The notes: a model not told the origin generated them from the sequence alone. DNA of 64,000 nucleotides from Campylobacter concisus (GCF_003048905.1 NZ_PIRO01000005.1:1-64000), one strand, 5' to 3'; positions 35,819 through 43,757 are shown, numbered from the stretch's first letter. Numbers and translations: made by a program.

Positions 35819-37222
35819 CTACTCCACAACGATTTGGTTTTCTCTCTTGTAAATTTTAACTCTCGCGTTTTCAAAACTATACTCGCCATCTTTTAGCTTT
35901 TTCTTACTATAAACCCTGATCTTACCGTATGGTGTATGCAGATAGCCCCTCTCTAGTCTACCAGAAATTTTAGCAAAGACATCGCCACTTCTAGCTTCGC
36001 TTAATTGCGATGCATCTAATAAATTTTCGCTAATATCTTTTGTGCCATGCTCATTTATGATCTCATAAGAGCTGACTTCAAGCGCATCTTTATAAATTTT
36101 CATTCGCTTTACTAAAACATCTAGCTCTTCACCTACAGTAACGCTATTTTTAGGATCATAAACATAAATTCCACGGTGATTTTTCGAGAAAATAAAGCCA
36201 TGCTTATCTTTTAAGATAACAACCGCTTTTTCAATCACTGCTGGCACAGCTTCTAGATGATCAAAAAGCGTATCTACATCAGCCGTCTTATAGCTTTGTT
36301 CGCTTATTTTTTTATTGGCTTTATTTTCATCTTTTTTAAAAATTTTACTTACAAAGCCTTTTTTTACTGGGCTTGGATCAGTTGAAATTTTAAACTTTAG
36401 TGCAAAGTGATCTGAGTAAAGGTCGCTCTTTGCAAAGCCTTTTTCATCAACTGCAAAGCTTGGTTTAAAGACTTCAAAACTGCCGCTAACATAGCTTAGA
36501 TCGCCATTTTCCATAAAACTAGGTGAAAGTAAAACATGATCAATCGCTCTTTTTTTGCCATGTACTGCGTGAGAATATCTATCTTTTGGCTCAAGCTCTT
36601 TATAAAGATCATAAAAATTTCTCGTTGCAATGATGTCATTTAGGATGGATTTTTGTCCAAAGGGCGAGTTAAAATCACCCAAAATAATCGCATTTTTCTC
36701 TTTGCCTAGAGCCGTTCTTAACGTTTTTTCAGCCTTTTTTTGCATATTTATGCCATTTTTATAAGTTGGAAAGTGATTTACAAATATGCTAAATTTCTTG
36801 CCTTCCTTCTCAAAAACAACCTTTAAAATATTTCTCGTCTTTACGTTTGGAACTTTAAAAATTTCACTGCTACTTGGCTGCAATTTTGAAATAAGCCCAA
36901 GCCCAACAGGTGAGTTTTTCTCCTTTGTAAAACTAACGAATTTATACTCGCTATCACTTACCAGAGCTTTTAAAACCTGCTCATTTTCGATCTCTTGAAG
37001 TGCGATAATGTCAGTATTTAATGCATTTATGACTTGTCTTGTCCTTTGTAGTTTTGAATCAGCCGCCTCGCAGTCCCATTTTGATACGCCTACTTTAAAA
37101 TCAAGATACTCGCTACCATCATCTTTGCAATCAAATAAATTTTGCACATTATAAGTTGCGATGCTAATTTCACTCGCAAATGCCACTAAAATGGTAAAAA
37201 CCAAAGCAAAAACTACTCTCAA
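35819..37222 (-). CDS. Secreted endonuclease/exonuclease/phosphatase-family nuclease
   Basis: The 467-residue protein starts with a signal peptide (MRVVFALVFTILVAFAS) and then a DNase I-like fold: ISIATYNVQNLFD, IIALQEIENEQV (catalytic Glu), VNHFPTYKNG, IILGDFNSPFG and YSDHFALKF (SDH motif) near residue 270. These are the classic active-site residues, so metal-dependent nuclease activity is likely. About 190 C-terminal residues (from 280) are not part of the fold; they contain a FDHLEAVPAVIEKAVVILKD block and beta-rich ISGRLERGYLHTPYGKIRVY, perhaps an OB-type or binding domain. It overlaps trmL by 4 bp and leads into the small membrane protein and glyS. Confidence 0.85.
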   Translation of the reverse strand: MRVVFALVFTILVAFASEISIATYNVQNLFDCKDDGSEYLDFKVGVSKWDCEAADSKLQRTRQVINALNTDIIALQEIENEQVLKALVSDSEYKFVSFTKEKNSPVGLGLISKLQPSSSEIFKVPNVKTRNILKVVFEKEGKKFSIFVNHFPTYKNGINMQKKAEKTLRTALGKEKNAIILGDFNSPFGQKSILNDIIATRNFYDLYKELEPKDRYSHAVHGKKRAIDHVLLSPSFMENGDLSYVSGSFEVFKPSFAVDEKGFAKSDLYSDHFALKFKISTDPSPVKKGFVSKIFKKDENKANKKISEQSYKTADVDTLFDHLEAVPAVIEKAVVILKDKHGFIFSKNHRGIYVYDPKNSVTVGEELDVLVKRMKIYKDALEVSSYEIINEHGTKDISENLLDASQLSEARSGDVFAKISGRLERGYLHTPYGKIRVYSKKKLKDGEYSFENARVKIYKRENQIVVE

Positions 37223-37698
37223 ATCTCACTCCTAAAGTCAAATTCAGCGATATTTTGCCTGATCGCCTCATAAGCGATAATACCAGCACTCATAGCTAAA
37301 TTTAAGCTTCTGCCCTCTTTTCCCATTGGTATGGTTATGGCGTTTTTAAAATTTATATCCATAAATTCTCTTGGCAGCCCAGTACTCTCACCACCAAAAA
37401 ATATAAAATCTCCTGGCTTAAACCTAATCTCGTAGTAAAGCCTATTTGTCTTTGTGGTAGCGAAGAAAAATCTATCCTTGTGGCTTAAGTTTGCTTCTAA
37501 AAATTCTTCCAAACTATCCCAAATTTTTGGATTTAAAATTTTCCAGTAGTCAAGCCCTGCTCGTCTAACAGCCTTTTCGCTCAGATCAAAGACCGTTGGC
37601 TTAACGATATGTAGCTTTAAATTTGCATTAACGCACATTCTACCGATAGCTCCAGTATTTTGCGGTATCTGAGGATGAACTAAGACTATGTTAAACAT
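37219..37698 (-). CDS. trmL: tRNA (cytidine/uridine-34 2'-O)-methyltransferase TrmL
   Basis: TrmL methylates the ribose of the wobble base in certain tRNA-Leu species using SAM. The 159-residue SPOUT-class protein starts MFNIVLVHPQIPQNTGAIGR, has the FFGGESTGLPRE block near residue 106, and ends with the trefoil-knot signature IPMGKEGRSLNLAMSAGIIA. These are all diagnostic. Length is normal. The gene overlaps the nuclease by 4 bp. Confidence 0.94.
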   Translation of the reverse strand: MFNIVLVHPQIPQNTGAIGRMCVNANLKLHIVKPTVFDLSEKAVRRAGLDYWKILNPKIWDSLEEFLEANLSHKDRFFFATTKTNRLYYEIRFKPGDFIFFGGESTGLPREFMDINFKNAITIPMGKEGRSLNLAMSAGIIAYEAIRQNIAEFDFRSEI

Positions 37699-37772
37699 AA
37701 GCTTTCTTTGCCTTAAAAAGTGTTATAAACTAGCCTATTTTAGCCAAAATGGGCTTTTAAGAGTTTTAAAGA

Positions 37773-38960
37773 CTAATCTTTTCTAGGCCTATACTCGCTT
37801 AGATATTTTGAAATTTCAAACTCTTGCCTACGTTTTATCTCTTTTGCGATCTCTTCGTTTTTAAAACCAGCTGATAAAATTTCTGCCACATCAACTTTCG
37901 CGTCAAATTTTGCCTCATAAATTCCAAGCTTCACAGCACGCTCTATCCGCTCTTTATTATAAGCTCCAAGCCATGATTTTATAGGCATATTTAGAGCAAT
38001 TTGCATTAGATCTTTATCGCTTGGCATATCCTTAAAATAAGGCTGCTTTAAGATAGAAAAGTAGCTCTTTGGCAGACGCATTTTCTCTAAAATTTCTTTT
38101 GCGTCAAACTCAAATTTGCCAAACAAAAGATACAAAAATAGCCTCTCATCATCCACAAATTCTCTAGCACTCTTAAGATCACTTAAAAACCCATCGTCCA
38201 TAGAAATTTGCACGCCAAAAATTTCTTTAAAAAACCCAAGCTCAAAAAGATAGTAAGCTCCCTTTTCTAGATACTTTGCGCGAAAAAATTTAATAAGCTC
38301 AGTATTTATCCTATCCTTACTTAGATGCGATAAATCAAGCGTTTTCATAAGCTCTAGCGTATCATCAGCTATGCTAAAATCAAGCCTTGCGCTAAACTGC
38401 ACGCCACGTAGCACCCTTAGCGGATCTTCTTTAAATTTTTCACTATCAATGTGCCTTAATATCTTGTTTGCTAAATCTTGCTTCCCGCCGTAAAAGTCTA
38501 AAATTTCTCCATTAAAGATATTCATCATCATGGCATTTATCGTAAAATCTCGCCTAAGGCTCGCCATTTTGGGATCATTAATATAGCTTACTGCAAAGTC
38601 TTTGTGTGAATTTCCAGTTTTGCTCTCGCTTCTTGGAAGCCCAATATCGTAGTTTTTGTATTTGTAGATAAAGTAGCTTTTACCAACACCGCTAGCGCCT
38701 ATACTAGCCATTAGCTCATTAAATTTAGTAGGCTCAATGTCATAAACTTCGATGTCATAATCATAAATTTCTCGCCCCAAGAACGCATCTCTCACACAGC
38801 CACCAACTAGATAGACACGTGAAGTAAATGGAGAAAATAGCGATCTAAAAAAGTCTAGCTCGCTATTTTTATAAATTTTATTTTTGATTTTTATCTCATT
38901 TTTTGAGCCGTCCAATGGCTTATTTTGAGAGATTTTGGAGTCTATTTTCGATATTTGCAA
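37773..38960 (-). CDS. cca: CCA-adding tRNA nucleotidyltransferase
   Basis: The enzyme builds or repairs the 3' CCA end of tRNAs. The 395-residue class II nucleotidyltransferase has RVYLVGGCVRDAFLGREIYD, with GGxVRD followed by metal-binding DYDIEVYD (about 51-75), then RRDFTINAMMMNI and EDPLRVLRGVQFSARLDF. The last is the nucleotide-selecting EDxxR type region. The N-terminal 35 residues are Lys/Asn-rich and may be over-extended: the start used here overlaps the ciaD-like gene by 41 bp, and internal starts exist. The gene order matches cca next to ciaD in C. jejuni. Confidence 0.92.
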   Translation of the reverse strand: MQISKIDSKISQNKPLDGSKNEIKIKNKIYKNSELDFFRSLFSPFTSRVYLVGGCVRDAFLGREIYDYDIEVYDIEPTKFNELMASIGASGVGKSYFIYKYKNYDIGLPRSESKTGNSHKDFAVSYINDPKMASLRRDFTINAMMMNIFNGEILDFYGGKQDLANKILRHIDSEKFKEDPLRVLRGVQFSARLDFSIADDTLELMKTLDLSHLSKDRINTELIKFFRAKYLEKGAYYLFELGFFKEIFGVQISMDDGFLSDLKSAREFVDDERLFLYLLFGKFEFDAKEILEKMRLPKSYFSILKQPYFKDMPSDKDLMQIALNMPIKSWLGAYNKERIERAVKLGIYEAKFDAKVDVAEILSAGFKNEEIAKEIKRRQEFEISKYLSEYRPRKD

Positions 38961-39351
38961 GGGTAAATTCTAAAAATTTTGTCGTTAGCTCAAGCCTTGA
39001 AGCAAGATTTTGTTCACTAGTTTGTTTAAGCCCTTCAAAAAGCACTTCTATGCGCTCAGCAAGGTTTGCTAAGAAAATTTTCTCTTCGCTCACTTCTCTA
39101 CTTTTTGTTAGACTTGCTGGATCCTCTTTTACTTCAAACGCTTGCTCATTTTGTAAATTTGCCTCAACTTTTAGCTCGTTATTTAGTGCATTTTCATTAG
39201 ACTCTATAGCCAAAAGCTCTTTTTTTAAATTCTCTCGCTCAAGCTCTTCTTGCTTCTTACTTTGCAATGCTTCTATTTTCTCAAGCTCAGCGCTAACCTC
39301 ACTGATTGCCATTCTAGCGATATCATCAAGCTTCATAATCTTATCAACCAC
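38920..39351 (-). CDS. CiaD-like protein
   Basis: The 143-residue protein is acidic and helical: an N-terminal [20 protein letters not shown], a variable Glu/Asn-rich middle, and a C-terminal block ERIEVLFEGLKQTSE... ending KFLEFTLANIENRLQNL. In C. jejuni the gene next to cca encodes CiaD, a secreted host-cell effector that acts on MAP-kinase signalling. From memory its C-terminus has the same pattern, so I call this CiaD-like from position and that block. The effector motif is not established here, and the conserved C-terminus suggests a housekeeping role too. Genes on both sides overlap it. Confidence 0.6.
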   Translation of the reverse strand: MVDKIMKLDDIARMAISEVSAELEKIEALQSKKQEELERENLKKELLAIESNENALNNELKVEANLQNEQAFEVKEDPASLTKSREVSEEKIFLANLAERIEVLFEGLKQTSEQNLASRLELTTKFLEFTLANIENRLQNLSK

Positions 39352-39578
39352 CTTTTAAATTCATTTATCTCTTCATCACTTTTCATCGCTATAAAAAACT
39401 CTTTCATCTGCTTGTTTTTTATCGCTCGCTCTTTGCGAAGTCCGCTCAGGCGGTTTATCGCGCTAAGGGCGTCTTTGTTTGATGGATCTTGCTTTAAGAT
39501 ATTTTTATAAATTTCAAGTGCATCATCTTTTAGCCCCTGAGCTTCGTAGATCAGTGCTTCAGTGATTGTGTTTTTCAT
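39333..39578 (-). CDS. Small TPR-like protein
   Basis: The 81-residue product contains one tetratricopeptide-like hairpin, [20 protein letters not shown] followed by [17 protein letters not shown], with the Gly/Ala/Pro positions of a TPR. A basic C-terminal helix comes after it. It overlaps leuB by 4 bp and the ciaD-like gene by 19 bp, so leuB, this gene and ciaD-like are probably made as one message. Partner unknown; single TPR proteins usually bind a neighbour's product. Confidence 0.75.
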   Translation of the reverse strand: MKNTITEALIYEAQGLKDDALEIYKNILKQDPSNKDALSAINRLSGLRKERAIKNKQMKEFFIAMKSDEEINEFKRWLIRL

Positions 39579-40642
39579 TTTTTGATAAATCCTGCGATAA
39601 CATCGCCTATCTCGCTAGTTGAGCAAATTTCAACCGCATTAAAAGCAGCGATATCTTTTGTTCTATAACCTTTTGCAAGTGCCTCTTTCACAGCATTTTC
39701 TATCGTATCTGCGGCTTCATTTTCACTAAATGCGTATCTTAGCATCATCGCTGCACTTAAAATTGTTGCGATTGGATTTGCTATGCCCTGCCCTGCGATG
39801 TCTGGTGCTGAGCCATGTATTGGCTCATAAATTCCCACTTTACCGCCCATACTAGCACTTGGAAGTAGTCCTATCGAGCCACAGATCATACTCGCTTCGT
39901 CACTTAAGATGTCGCCAAATAAATTTTCAGTAAGGATGACGTCAAAATTTGCTGGCGCTCTTACTAACTGCATCGCCGCATTATCCACATACATAAAGCT
40001 AAGCTCTACTTCAGGGTAATTTTTAGCCACCTCGCTAGTCACCTCGCGCCAAAACTGGCTTGTCTCAAGCACATTTGCCTTATCGACCATGCAGACCTTT
40101 TTCTTTCGAAGCATTGCTGTTTCAAAAGCGATCTTTGCGATGCGCTCGATCTCAAATTTAGAATAAACCATCGTATTAAACGCTCTATCTTCGCCTTTTT
40201 CACGTGGCTGTCCAAAATAAAGTCCGCCCGTTAGCTCACGAACCACGACAAAATCAACGCCTCTTAAAACCTCTGGCTTTAGCGTGCTAGCATCCACTAG
40301 CTCATCAAAAACAATGGCTGGACGTAAATTTGCATAAGCTTCTAGCTCTTTTCTAATCTTTAAAAGCCCGCTCTCTGGCCTTAGATGTCTTGGCAAATTA
40401 TCCCACTTCTCGCCACCGATCGCTCCAAAAAGCACAGCATCAGAGTTTAGAGCAGAGTTAAGCGTCTCATCTGGCAAAGGCACGCCAAATACATCATAAG
40501 CTGCACCACCCATAAGCTTGTAGTCGTACTCAAATTTTATCCCAAACTCAGCGCTAACGACATCTAAAATTTTTATCGCTTCATCTATGATCTCAGGGCC
40601 GATGCCATCGCCTTTTATAACACAAATTTTATATTCTCTCAT
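39575..40642 (-). CDS. leuB: 3-isopropylmalate dehydrogenase
   Basis: LeuB oxidises and decarboxylates 3-isopropylmalate with NAD+ in leucine synthesis. The 355-residue protein starts [19 protein letters not shown], and has the substrate-binding [47 protein letters not shown], and [19 protein letters not shown] with metal-binding Asp residues. [18 protein letters not shown] binds NAD. It lies 3 bp after leuD. Codon use here still resembles the rest of the genome, unlike leuD. Confidence 0.97.
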   Translation of the reverse strand: MREYKICVIKGDGIGPEIIDEAIKILDVVSAEFGIKFEYDYKLMGGAAYDVFGVPLPDETLNSALNSDAVLFGAIGGEKWDNLPRHLRPESGLLKIRKELEAYANLRPAIVFDELVDASTLKPEVLRGVDFVVVRELTGGLYFGQPREKGEDRAFNTMVYSKFEIERIAKIAFETAMLRKKKVCMVDKANVLETSQFWREVTSEVAKNYPEVELSFMYVDNAAMQLVRAPANFDVILTENLFGDILSDEASMICGSIGLLPSASMGGKVGIYEPIHGSAPDIAGQGIANPIATILSAAMMLRYAFSENEAADTIENAVKEALAKGYRTKDIAAFNAVEICSTSEIGDVIAGFIKK

Positions 40643-40645
40643 TAT

Positions 40646-41125
40646 TTAATCCAACTTTACTTTTGCGTATTCTATAAGTCCGCCGGCGTTTAGAAGCTCT
40701 TGCATAAACGGCGGTATAGGGCTAAATTTATACTCTTTGCCGCTGGTTAGATTTACGATCGTGCCGTTATCTACGTCTATTTTTAGTTCGTCGCCCTCGT
40801 TTATCTCGTCCGTTTCTTTGATCTCAAGTATTAAAAGTCCCGTATTAAAGCTATTTCTATAAAAAATTCTCGCATAGCTTTTAGCTATCACCGCACCTAT
40901 ACCGGCAGCTTTAAGCGCGATAGGAGCGTGCTCGCGAGAGCTACCGCAGCCGAAATTTTCGCCCGCTACGATAATGTCGCCCTTATCTATCTTGGTGCTA
41001 AAATTAGGATCGGCGTCCTCCATTATATGTTTTGCTAAGATATTTTCGTCGGAAGTATTTAAGTATCTGGCGGCGATAATTATATCGGTATCGATATTGT
41101 CGCCGAATTTCCAAACTTTATTCAT
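40646..41125 (-). CDS. leuD: 3-isopropylmalate dehydratase small subunit
   Basis: LeuD pairs with LeuC to isomerise isopropylmalate in leucine synthesis. The 159-residue product starts MNKVWKFGDNIDTDIIIAAR, has GENFGCGSSREHAPIALKAAG (the swivel-domain substrate loop) and AKSYARIFYRNSFNTGLL. I place the start at 41125, preceded by AAGGCG, because the family begins at this Met; a 33-residue upstream extension shows no homology pattern. The gene is 3 bp before leuB. Its CpG-rich DNA contrasts with leuB, suggesting that this allele was replaced by transfer. LeuC is not in the window. Confidence 0.94.
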   Translation of the reverse strand: MNKVWKFGDNIDTDIIIAARYLNTSDENILAKHIMEDADPNFSTKIDKGDIIVAGENFGCGSSREHAPIALKAAGIGAVIAKSYARIFYRNSFNTGLLILEIKETDEINEGDELKIDVDNGTIVNLTSGKEYKFSPIPPFMQELLNAGGLIEYAKVKLD

Positions 41126-41227
41126 CGTTTCGCCTTTTTTAAATTTTCGAGATTTTAGCCAAAAGTAGCTAAATAATTCATCAAACGGCGAATAAAATTT
41201 GCGGCCCAAACGGCTAAAGGACAAGGC

Positions 41228-41248
41228 AAAGGGCGTTTAACGCCCTTT
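41228..41248 (-). terminator. Terminator hairpin after the sqr-DUF2892 operon
   Basis: AAAGGGCGTT, one base, then AACGCCCTTT make a perfect 10-bp inverted repeat directly at the stop codon of the second DUF2892 gene. The T run is long on the plus side (TTTTTATTTTTTT) and short on the minus side (TTT), so it could work in both directions or as a palindromic site. Confidence 0.65.
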
Positions 41249-41431
41249 TTATTTTTTTAAATTTAAAGAACACCTGCCCAAGAATTTACACGCCGGGCAA
41301 AAACCCGTAACGCCGACGATAATCGGGATTAACCCGATTAACGCCCAGTAGCTCTCGTAAAAATACCAAACTGCCGCCATAAAAACTAGCCCTAGTACGA
41401 CCCTAATAATTCTACTTTTTACGCTTACCAT
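41249..41431 (-). CDS. DUF2892 small membrane protein (second copy)
   Basis: The 60-residue protein matches the DUF2892 pattern found in the membrane tail of the YgaP rhodanese: a basic start, helix RVVLGLVFMAAVWYFYES, a helix ALIGLIPIIVGVTGFCPACK and a Cys-containing end (CPACKFLGRC). Two membrane segments are evident. DUF2892 proteins cluster with rhodaneses, sulfide oxidoreductases and sulfur carriers, and YgaP was proposed to handle thiocyanate or persulfides. It follows another DUF2892 gene by 4 bp, in an operon led by a sulfide:quinone-oxidoreductase-like gene. CpG-rich DNA. Confidence 0.85.
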   Translation of the reverse strand: MVSVKSRIIRVVLGLVFMAAVWYFYESYWALIGLIPIIVGVTGFCPACKFLGRCSLNLKK

Positions 41432-41435
41432 ATTT

Positions 41436-41597
41436 TTACCTTTTCTTGAAAATTTTATAAAGCGGGCAGTAGCCGTAATATCCCGTTAAAAGCGGAATTA
41501 GCCCAACCGTCCACAACCAGCAGTCGCAAATAAATCCGAAAATAAAAAACCAAATCGCCGCTATAATCAAACGTATAGTTTTATCTAAAACGCTCAT
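41436..41597 (-). CDS. DUF2892 small membrane protein (first copy)
   Basis: This 53-residue frame starts at an ATG preceded by AAAGGAGATAAA and reads MSVLDKTIRLIIAAIWFFIF, then GFICDCWLWTVGLIPLLTGY, then YGYCPLYKIFKKR. The ending GLIPLLTGYYGYCPLYK is the DUF2892 signature and parallels GLIPIIVGVTGFCPACK in the next gene, so the two are a tandem pair. It contains three Cys (two in CDC). It lies 10 bp after the flavoprotein stop and 4 bp before its sister, and is short enough to be skipped by annotation pipelines. Confidence 0.85.
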   Translation of the reverse strand: MSVLDKTIRLIIAAIWFFIFGFICDCWLWTVGLIPLLTGYYGYCPLYKIFKKR

Positions 41598-41607
41598 TTT
41601 ATCTCCT

Positions 41608-42945
41608 TTAAGCCAAAGCTTTTAGCATTCCGTTCATAACCATAGGTTTAAATCCGTAAATTTTAACCAGCCAACTCATATAGCTCTCCCTGGTAGCACC
41701 GAAGCACTCTAGCGTCGGAGCCGTTCCCTCCCAGTCAAACTCTACCATTATGGCCTTGCCGTATTTGGTGATAAAAGGGCAAGCCGTATATCCTGTAAAT
41801 TTCTCGCTAGGTTCTCGTCCTTTTATCGTATCGGCTAAATTTTTAGCTAAGATCGGATACATTTTCCTAACGCTAGCTCCCGTTTTGCCGGCCGCAAATC
41901 CGCAAATATCGCCGATACCGAATATATTTTTAAATTTTGTACTTTGTAGGCTGTATTTATCGACGGCTAGGAAATTTAGCTTGTCGCCCTCTTTGGTTAG
42001 GCCGGCGCGAGCTAAAATTTCGCTTCCTTTTTGCTTAGGCGGCAAGTGAAGCCAGTCGTATTTTACGTCGATTAGCTCGGATGCGATTTTATCTTCGCCG
42101 TTTTGCCTATACGCCGTCCAAAACTCGAAAGTAGCGGTATTTGAGCTTTTATCGACGGCTACGATTTGGTGGCGAAGATTAAATTTTATCTTTCTTTTTA
42201 TCATTATTTGAGTCATCGCCGCGGCATAAGTCGGATCGCCGAAAAGCTTGCCGCCGCCGACGTAAAGATTAACGCTGCCTTTATCGCGGTTACCGGCCAA
42301 CCTCAGCCTATCTTCGCTCATGCATGTTACTTTTTTATTAGCGCCGCTACATTTCATTGGGGTTTTTTGATCACAAAATACCGCCGCGCCGCCGTTTTGA
42401 GAGAATTTTTTCATCAGCTCGTTGCTTTTTACGGCACCTTGTAGAGTGTAGACGGAGGATATGTTGCCGCTCGTATCGTTAATATCCTCTAAGCTCAGCC
42501 CCTTAACGGCCTCAAAATCGTATTCCACGCCGCTTGCTACGATTAGATAATCATACCCTAGTTCGCTCCCGTCGTCTAGGACGAGTAGATTGGCTTCGGG
42601 TTTTATCTCCGATACGTTTTTGCGTATCCACTCGGCTCCTTGCGGGATATAATCCGCTTTTTCGTAAACGACGTCGCTAGCTTCGTAAATTCCGACGGCA
42701 ATTAGCGTAAAGCCCGGCTGGTAGTAAAATTTCTCGTCTTTATCCACGAGAATTACCTTGGCGTTAGGCATATCTCTTCTAAGTTTAGCCGCCAACGCGA
42801 TACCGCTAAGTCCTGCGCCCATTATGACGATTTTAGAATTTATATCGTCGTTTTCGCCGCCCGTTGCCGAACAACCGCTCATACTCGCGGCTAGTCCCGC
42901 GGCCCCCATTAGCTTTAAAGCGTCTCTTCTTTGCAGTCCTTTCAT
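41608..42945 (-). CDS. Sulfide:quinone oxidoreductase-like flavoprotein (type II), Tat-like leader
   Basis: The 445-residue protein carries an FAD-binding fold (KIVIMGAGLSGIALAAKL; DYLIVASGVEYDF; FGIGDICGFAAGKTGASVR). Two Cys sit where type II sulfide:quinone oxidoreductases have their redox pair: Cys199 in TPMKCSGANKK (human SQOR has KCAGAPQK) and Cys348 in GDICG. The N-terminus RRDALKLMGAAGLAASMSGC is a twin-arginine-like signal with a lipobox-like Cys, so the enzyme is probably exported. I chose the ATG at 42945, with AGGAG 6 bp before. It would oxidise sulfide and reduce menaquinone. A flavocytochrome-type sulfide dehydrogenase is the alternative. It leads an operon with two DUF2892 genes. 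Confidence 0.8.
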   Translation of the reverse strand: MKGLQRRDALKLMGAAGLAASMSGCSATGGENDDINSKIVIMGAGLSGIALAAKLRRDMPNAKVILVDKDEKFYYQPGFTLIAVGIYEASDVVYEKADYIPQGAEWIRKNVSEIKPEANLLVLDDGSELGYDYLIVASGVEYDFEAVKGLSLEDINDTSGNISSVYTLQGAVKSNELMKKFSQNGGAAVFCDQKTPMKCSGANKKVTCMSEDRLRLAGNRDKGSVNLYVGGGKLFGDPTYAAAMTQIMIKRKIKFNLRHQIVAVDKSSNTATFEFWTAYRQNGEDKIASELIDVKYDWLHLPPKQKGSEILARAGLTKEGDKLNFLAVDKYSLQSTKFKNIFGIGDICGFAAGKTGASVRKMYPILAKNLADTIKGREPSEKFTGYTACPFITKYGKAIMVEFDWEGTAPTLECFGATRESYMSWLVKIYGFKPMVMNGMLKALA

Positions 42946-42973
42946 AAATTCTCCTTTCAAACGAGTTTATGAA

Positions 42974-42979
42974 ATGCTA
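42974..42979 (-). promoter_or_regulatory. Candidate -10 of the sqr-DUF2892 operon
   Basis: On the minus strand TGTAGCAT gives an extended -10 with four of six consensus bases. A start near 42967 would place the palindrome at 43002-43014 about 41 bp upstream, the usual position of an activating Crp/Fnr dimer. No better -10 lies in the gap. Confidence 0.4.
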
Positions 42980-43001
42980 CATAAAAAAGGCCGCTCTCTC
43001 C

Positions 43002-43014
43002 GTAACAAAGTTAC
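43002..43014. promoter_or_regulatory. Palindromic operator GTAACaaaGTTAC in front of sqr-like gene
   Basis: A perfect inverted repeat GTAAC-N3-GTTAC lies in the 84-bp gap between the regulator stop and the flavoprotein start. A near-identical site occurs on the other side of the regulator gene (43686). Half-sites differ from FNR (TTGAT) and resemble the TTAAC-type half-sites used by other Crp/Fnr proteins. Confidence 0.55.
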
Positions 43015-43029
43015 CTTAAAACGAGAATC

Positions 43030-43674
43030 TTAAGAAACAAGCCTTATTTCGCCGCGGCTTTGCGTTATTTGCCCGCTTCTCTCAAGCTCTTTTAGCACCC
43101 TAGATACCGCTTCTCTAGCGCTTCCTAGATGATTCGCCAGCTCTTCGTGAGTTATTTTTATAAAATTTTCGTTTAGATTTTCGATGCTTTGGGATAAAAA
43201 ATTCATAATCCGCGCCGAAAGCGGCGAAAACAAAGCCTGCTCCATAACGTTTATCGTTCTGGCAAACCGATCGGCTACGATTTTTAGAGTAAAATTTAAA
43301 ATGCTTGGATATTTTTCTTTAAGAGGTTTGTAAATTCGCGCCGGAATAACGATAATCTCGCTATCTTGCTCGATTTCGACGCTTACTTTATTTTCTAGCG
43401 AATTTATAGAACACGTATCGCACAGCACGCAACTCTCGTCTTTAGTTAGCCTAAATATCGTTATTTCCTTTGCGTTAGACGACACGAACGCCCTTAAAAC
43501 GCCTTTTAGTATAAGGATAAATCCGAAGCAATCGTTTCCGGAGTAAAATATATCGCCCTTTTTTACGGTTTTTAGATACGCGTTAGCAAAGATCGCATTT
43601 AGATCCTCGCTTGCTAGATCGAAATTATTCGTAAACCTCTCGCGCAAAATTTCTTTTAACTCTTCGCTTAGCAT
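43030..43674 (-). CDS. Crp/Fnr-family transcription regulator with CxxCxxC
   Basis: The 214-residue protein has a cyclic-nucleotide-binding-type beta-barrel (about 30-115), a dimerisation helix (RFARTINVMEQALFSPL) and a C-terminal winged helix-turn-helix with LANHLGSAREAVSRVLKELE, where the recognition helix carries SAREAVSR. Cysteines occur at 49, 82, 85 and 88 (SCVLCDTC), which could bind an Fe-S cluster, metal or haem, or act as a thiol/persulfide switch. It is not FNR by motif, having no N-terminal Cys set. It sits between the sqr-like operon and the divergent SLAC1 gene, with a palindrome on both sides, so it probably controls both. Confidence 0.88.
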   Translation of the reverse strand: MLSEELKEILRERFTNNFDLASEDLNAIFANAYLKTVKKGDIFYSGNDCFGFILILKGVLRAFVSSNAKEITIFRLTKDESCVLCDTCSINSLENKVSVEIEQDSEIIVIPARIYKPLKEKYPSILNFTLKIVADRFARTINVMEQALFSPLSARIMNFLSQSIENLNENFIKITHEELANHLGSAREAVSRVLKELERSGQITQSRGEIRLVS

Positions 43675-43685
43675 TTTGCCCTTTC

Positions 43686-43698
43686 GTGACTTCGTTAC
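43686..43698. promoter_or_regulatory. Palindromic operator GTGACttcGTTAC between regulator and SLAC1 gene
   Basis: This 13-bp site matches the one at 43002 in ten of thirteen positions, including nine of ten half-site bases. It lies 12 bp before the regulator start, overlapping its likely promoter (autoregulation), and about 60 bp before the SLAC1 gene, where it would activate. Confidence 0.5.
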
Positions 43699-43720
43699 AA
43701 AAATTTAACCTTATTATAGG

Positions 43721-43726
43721 TAATAT
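43721..43726 (+). promoter_or_regulatory. Candidate -10 of the SLAC1 gene
   Basis: TAATAT matches the -10 consensus in four of six bases. A start near 43733 would place the palindrome centre (43692) about 41 bp upstream, the same geometry as in front of the sqr-like operon. Confidence 0.4.
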
Positions 43727-43757
43727 TGCATAAAAATTTAATACGAAAAGAAAAACA

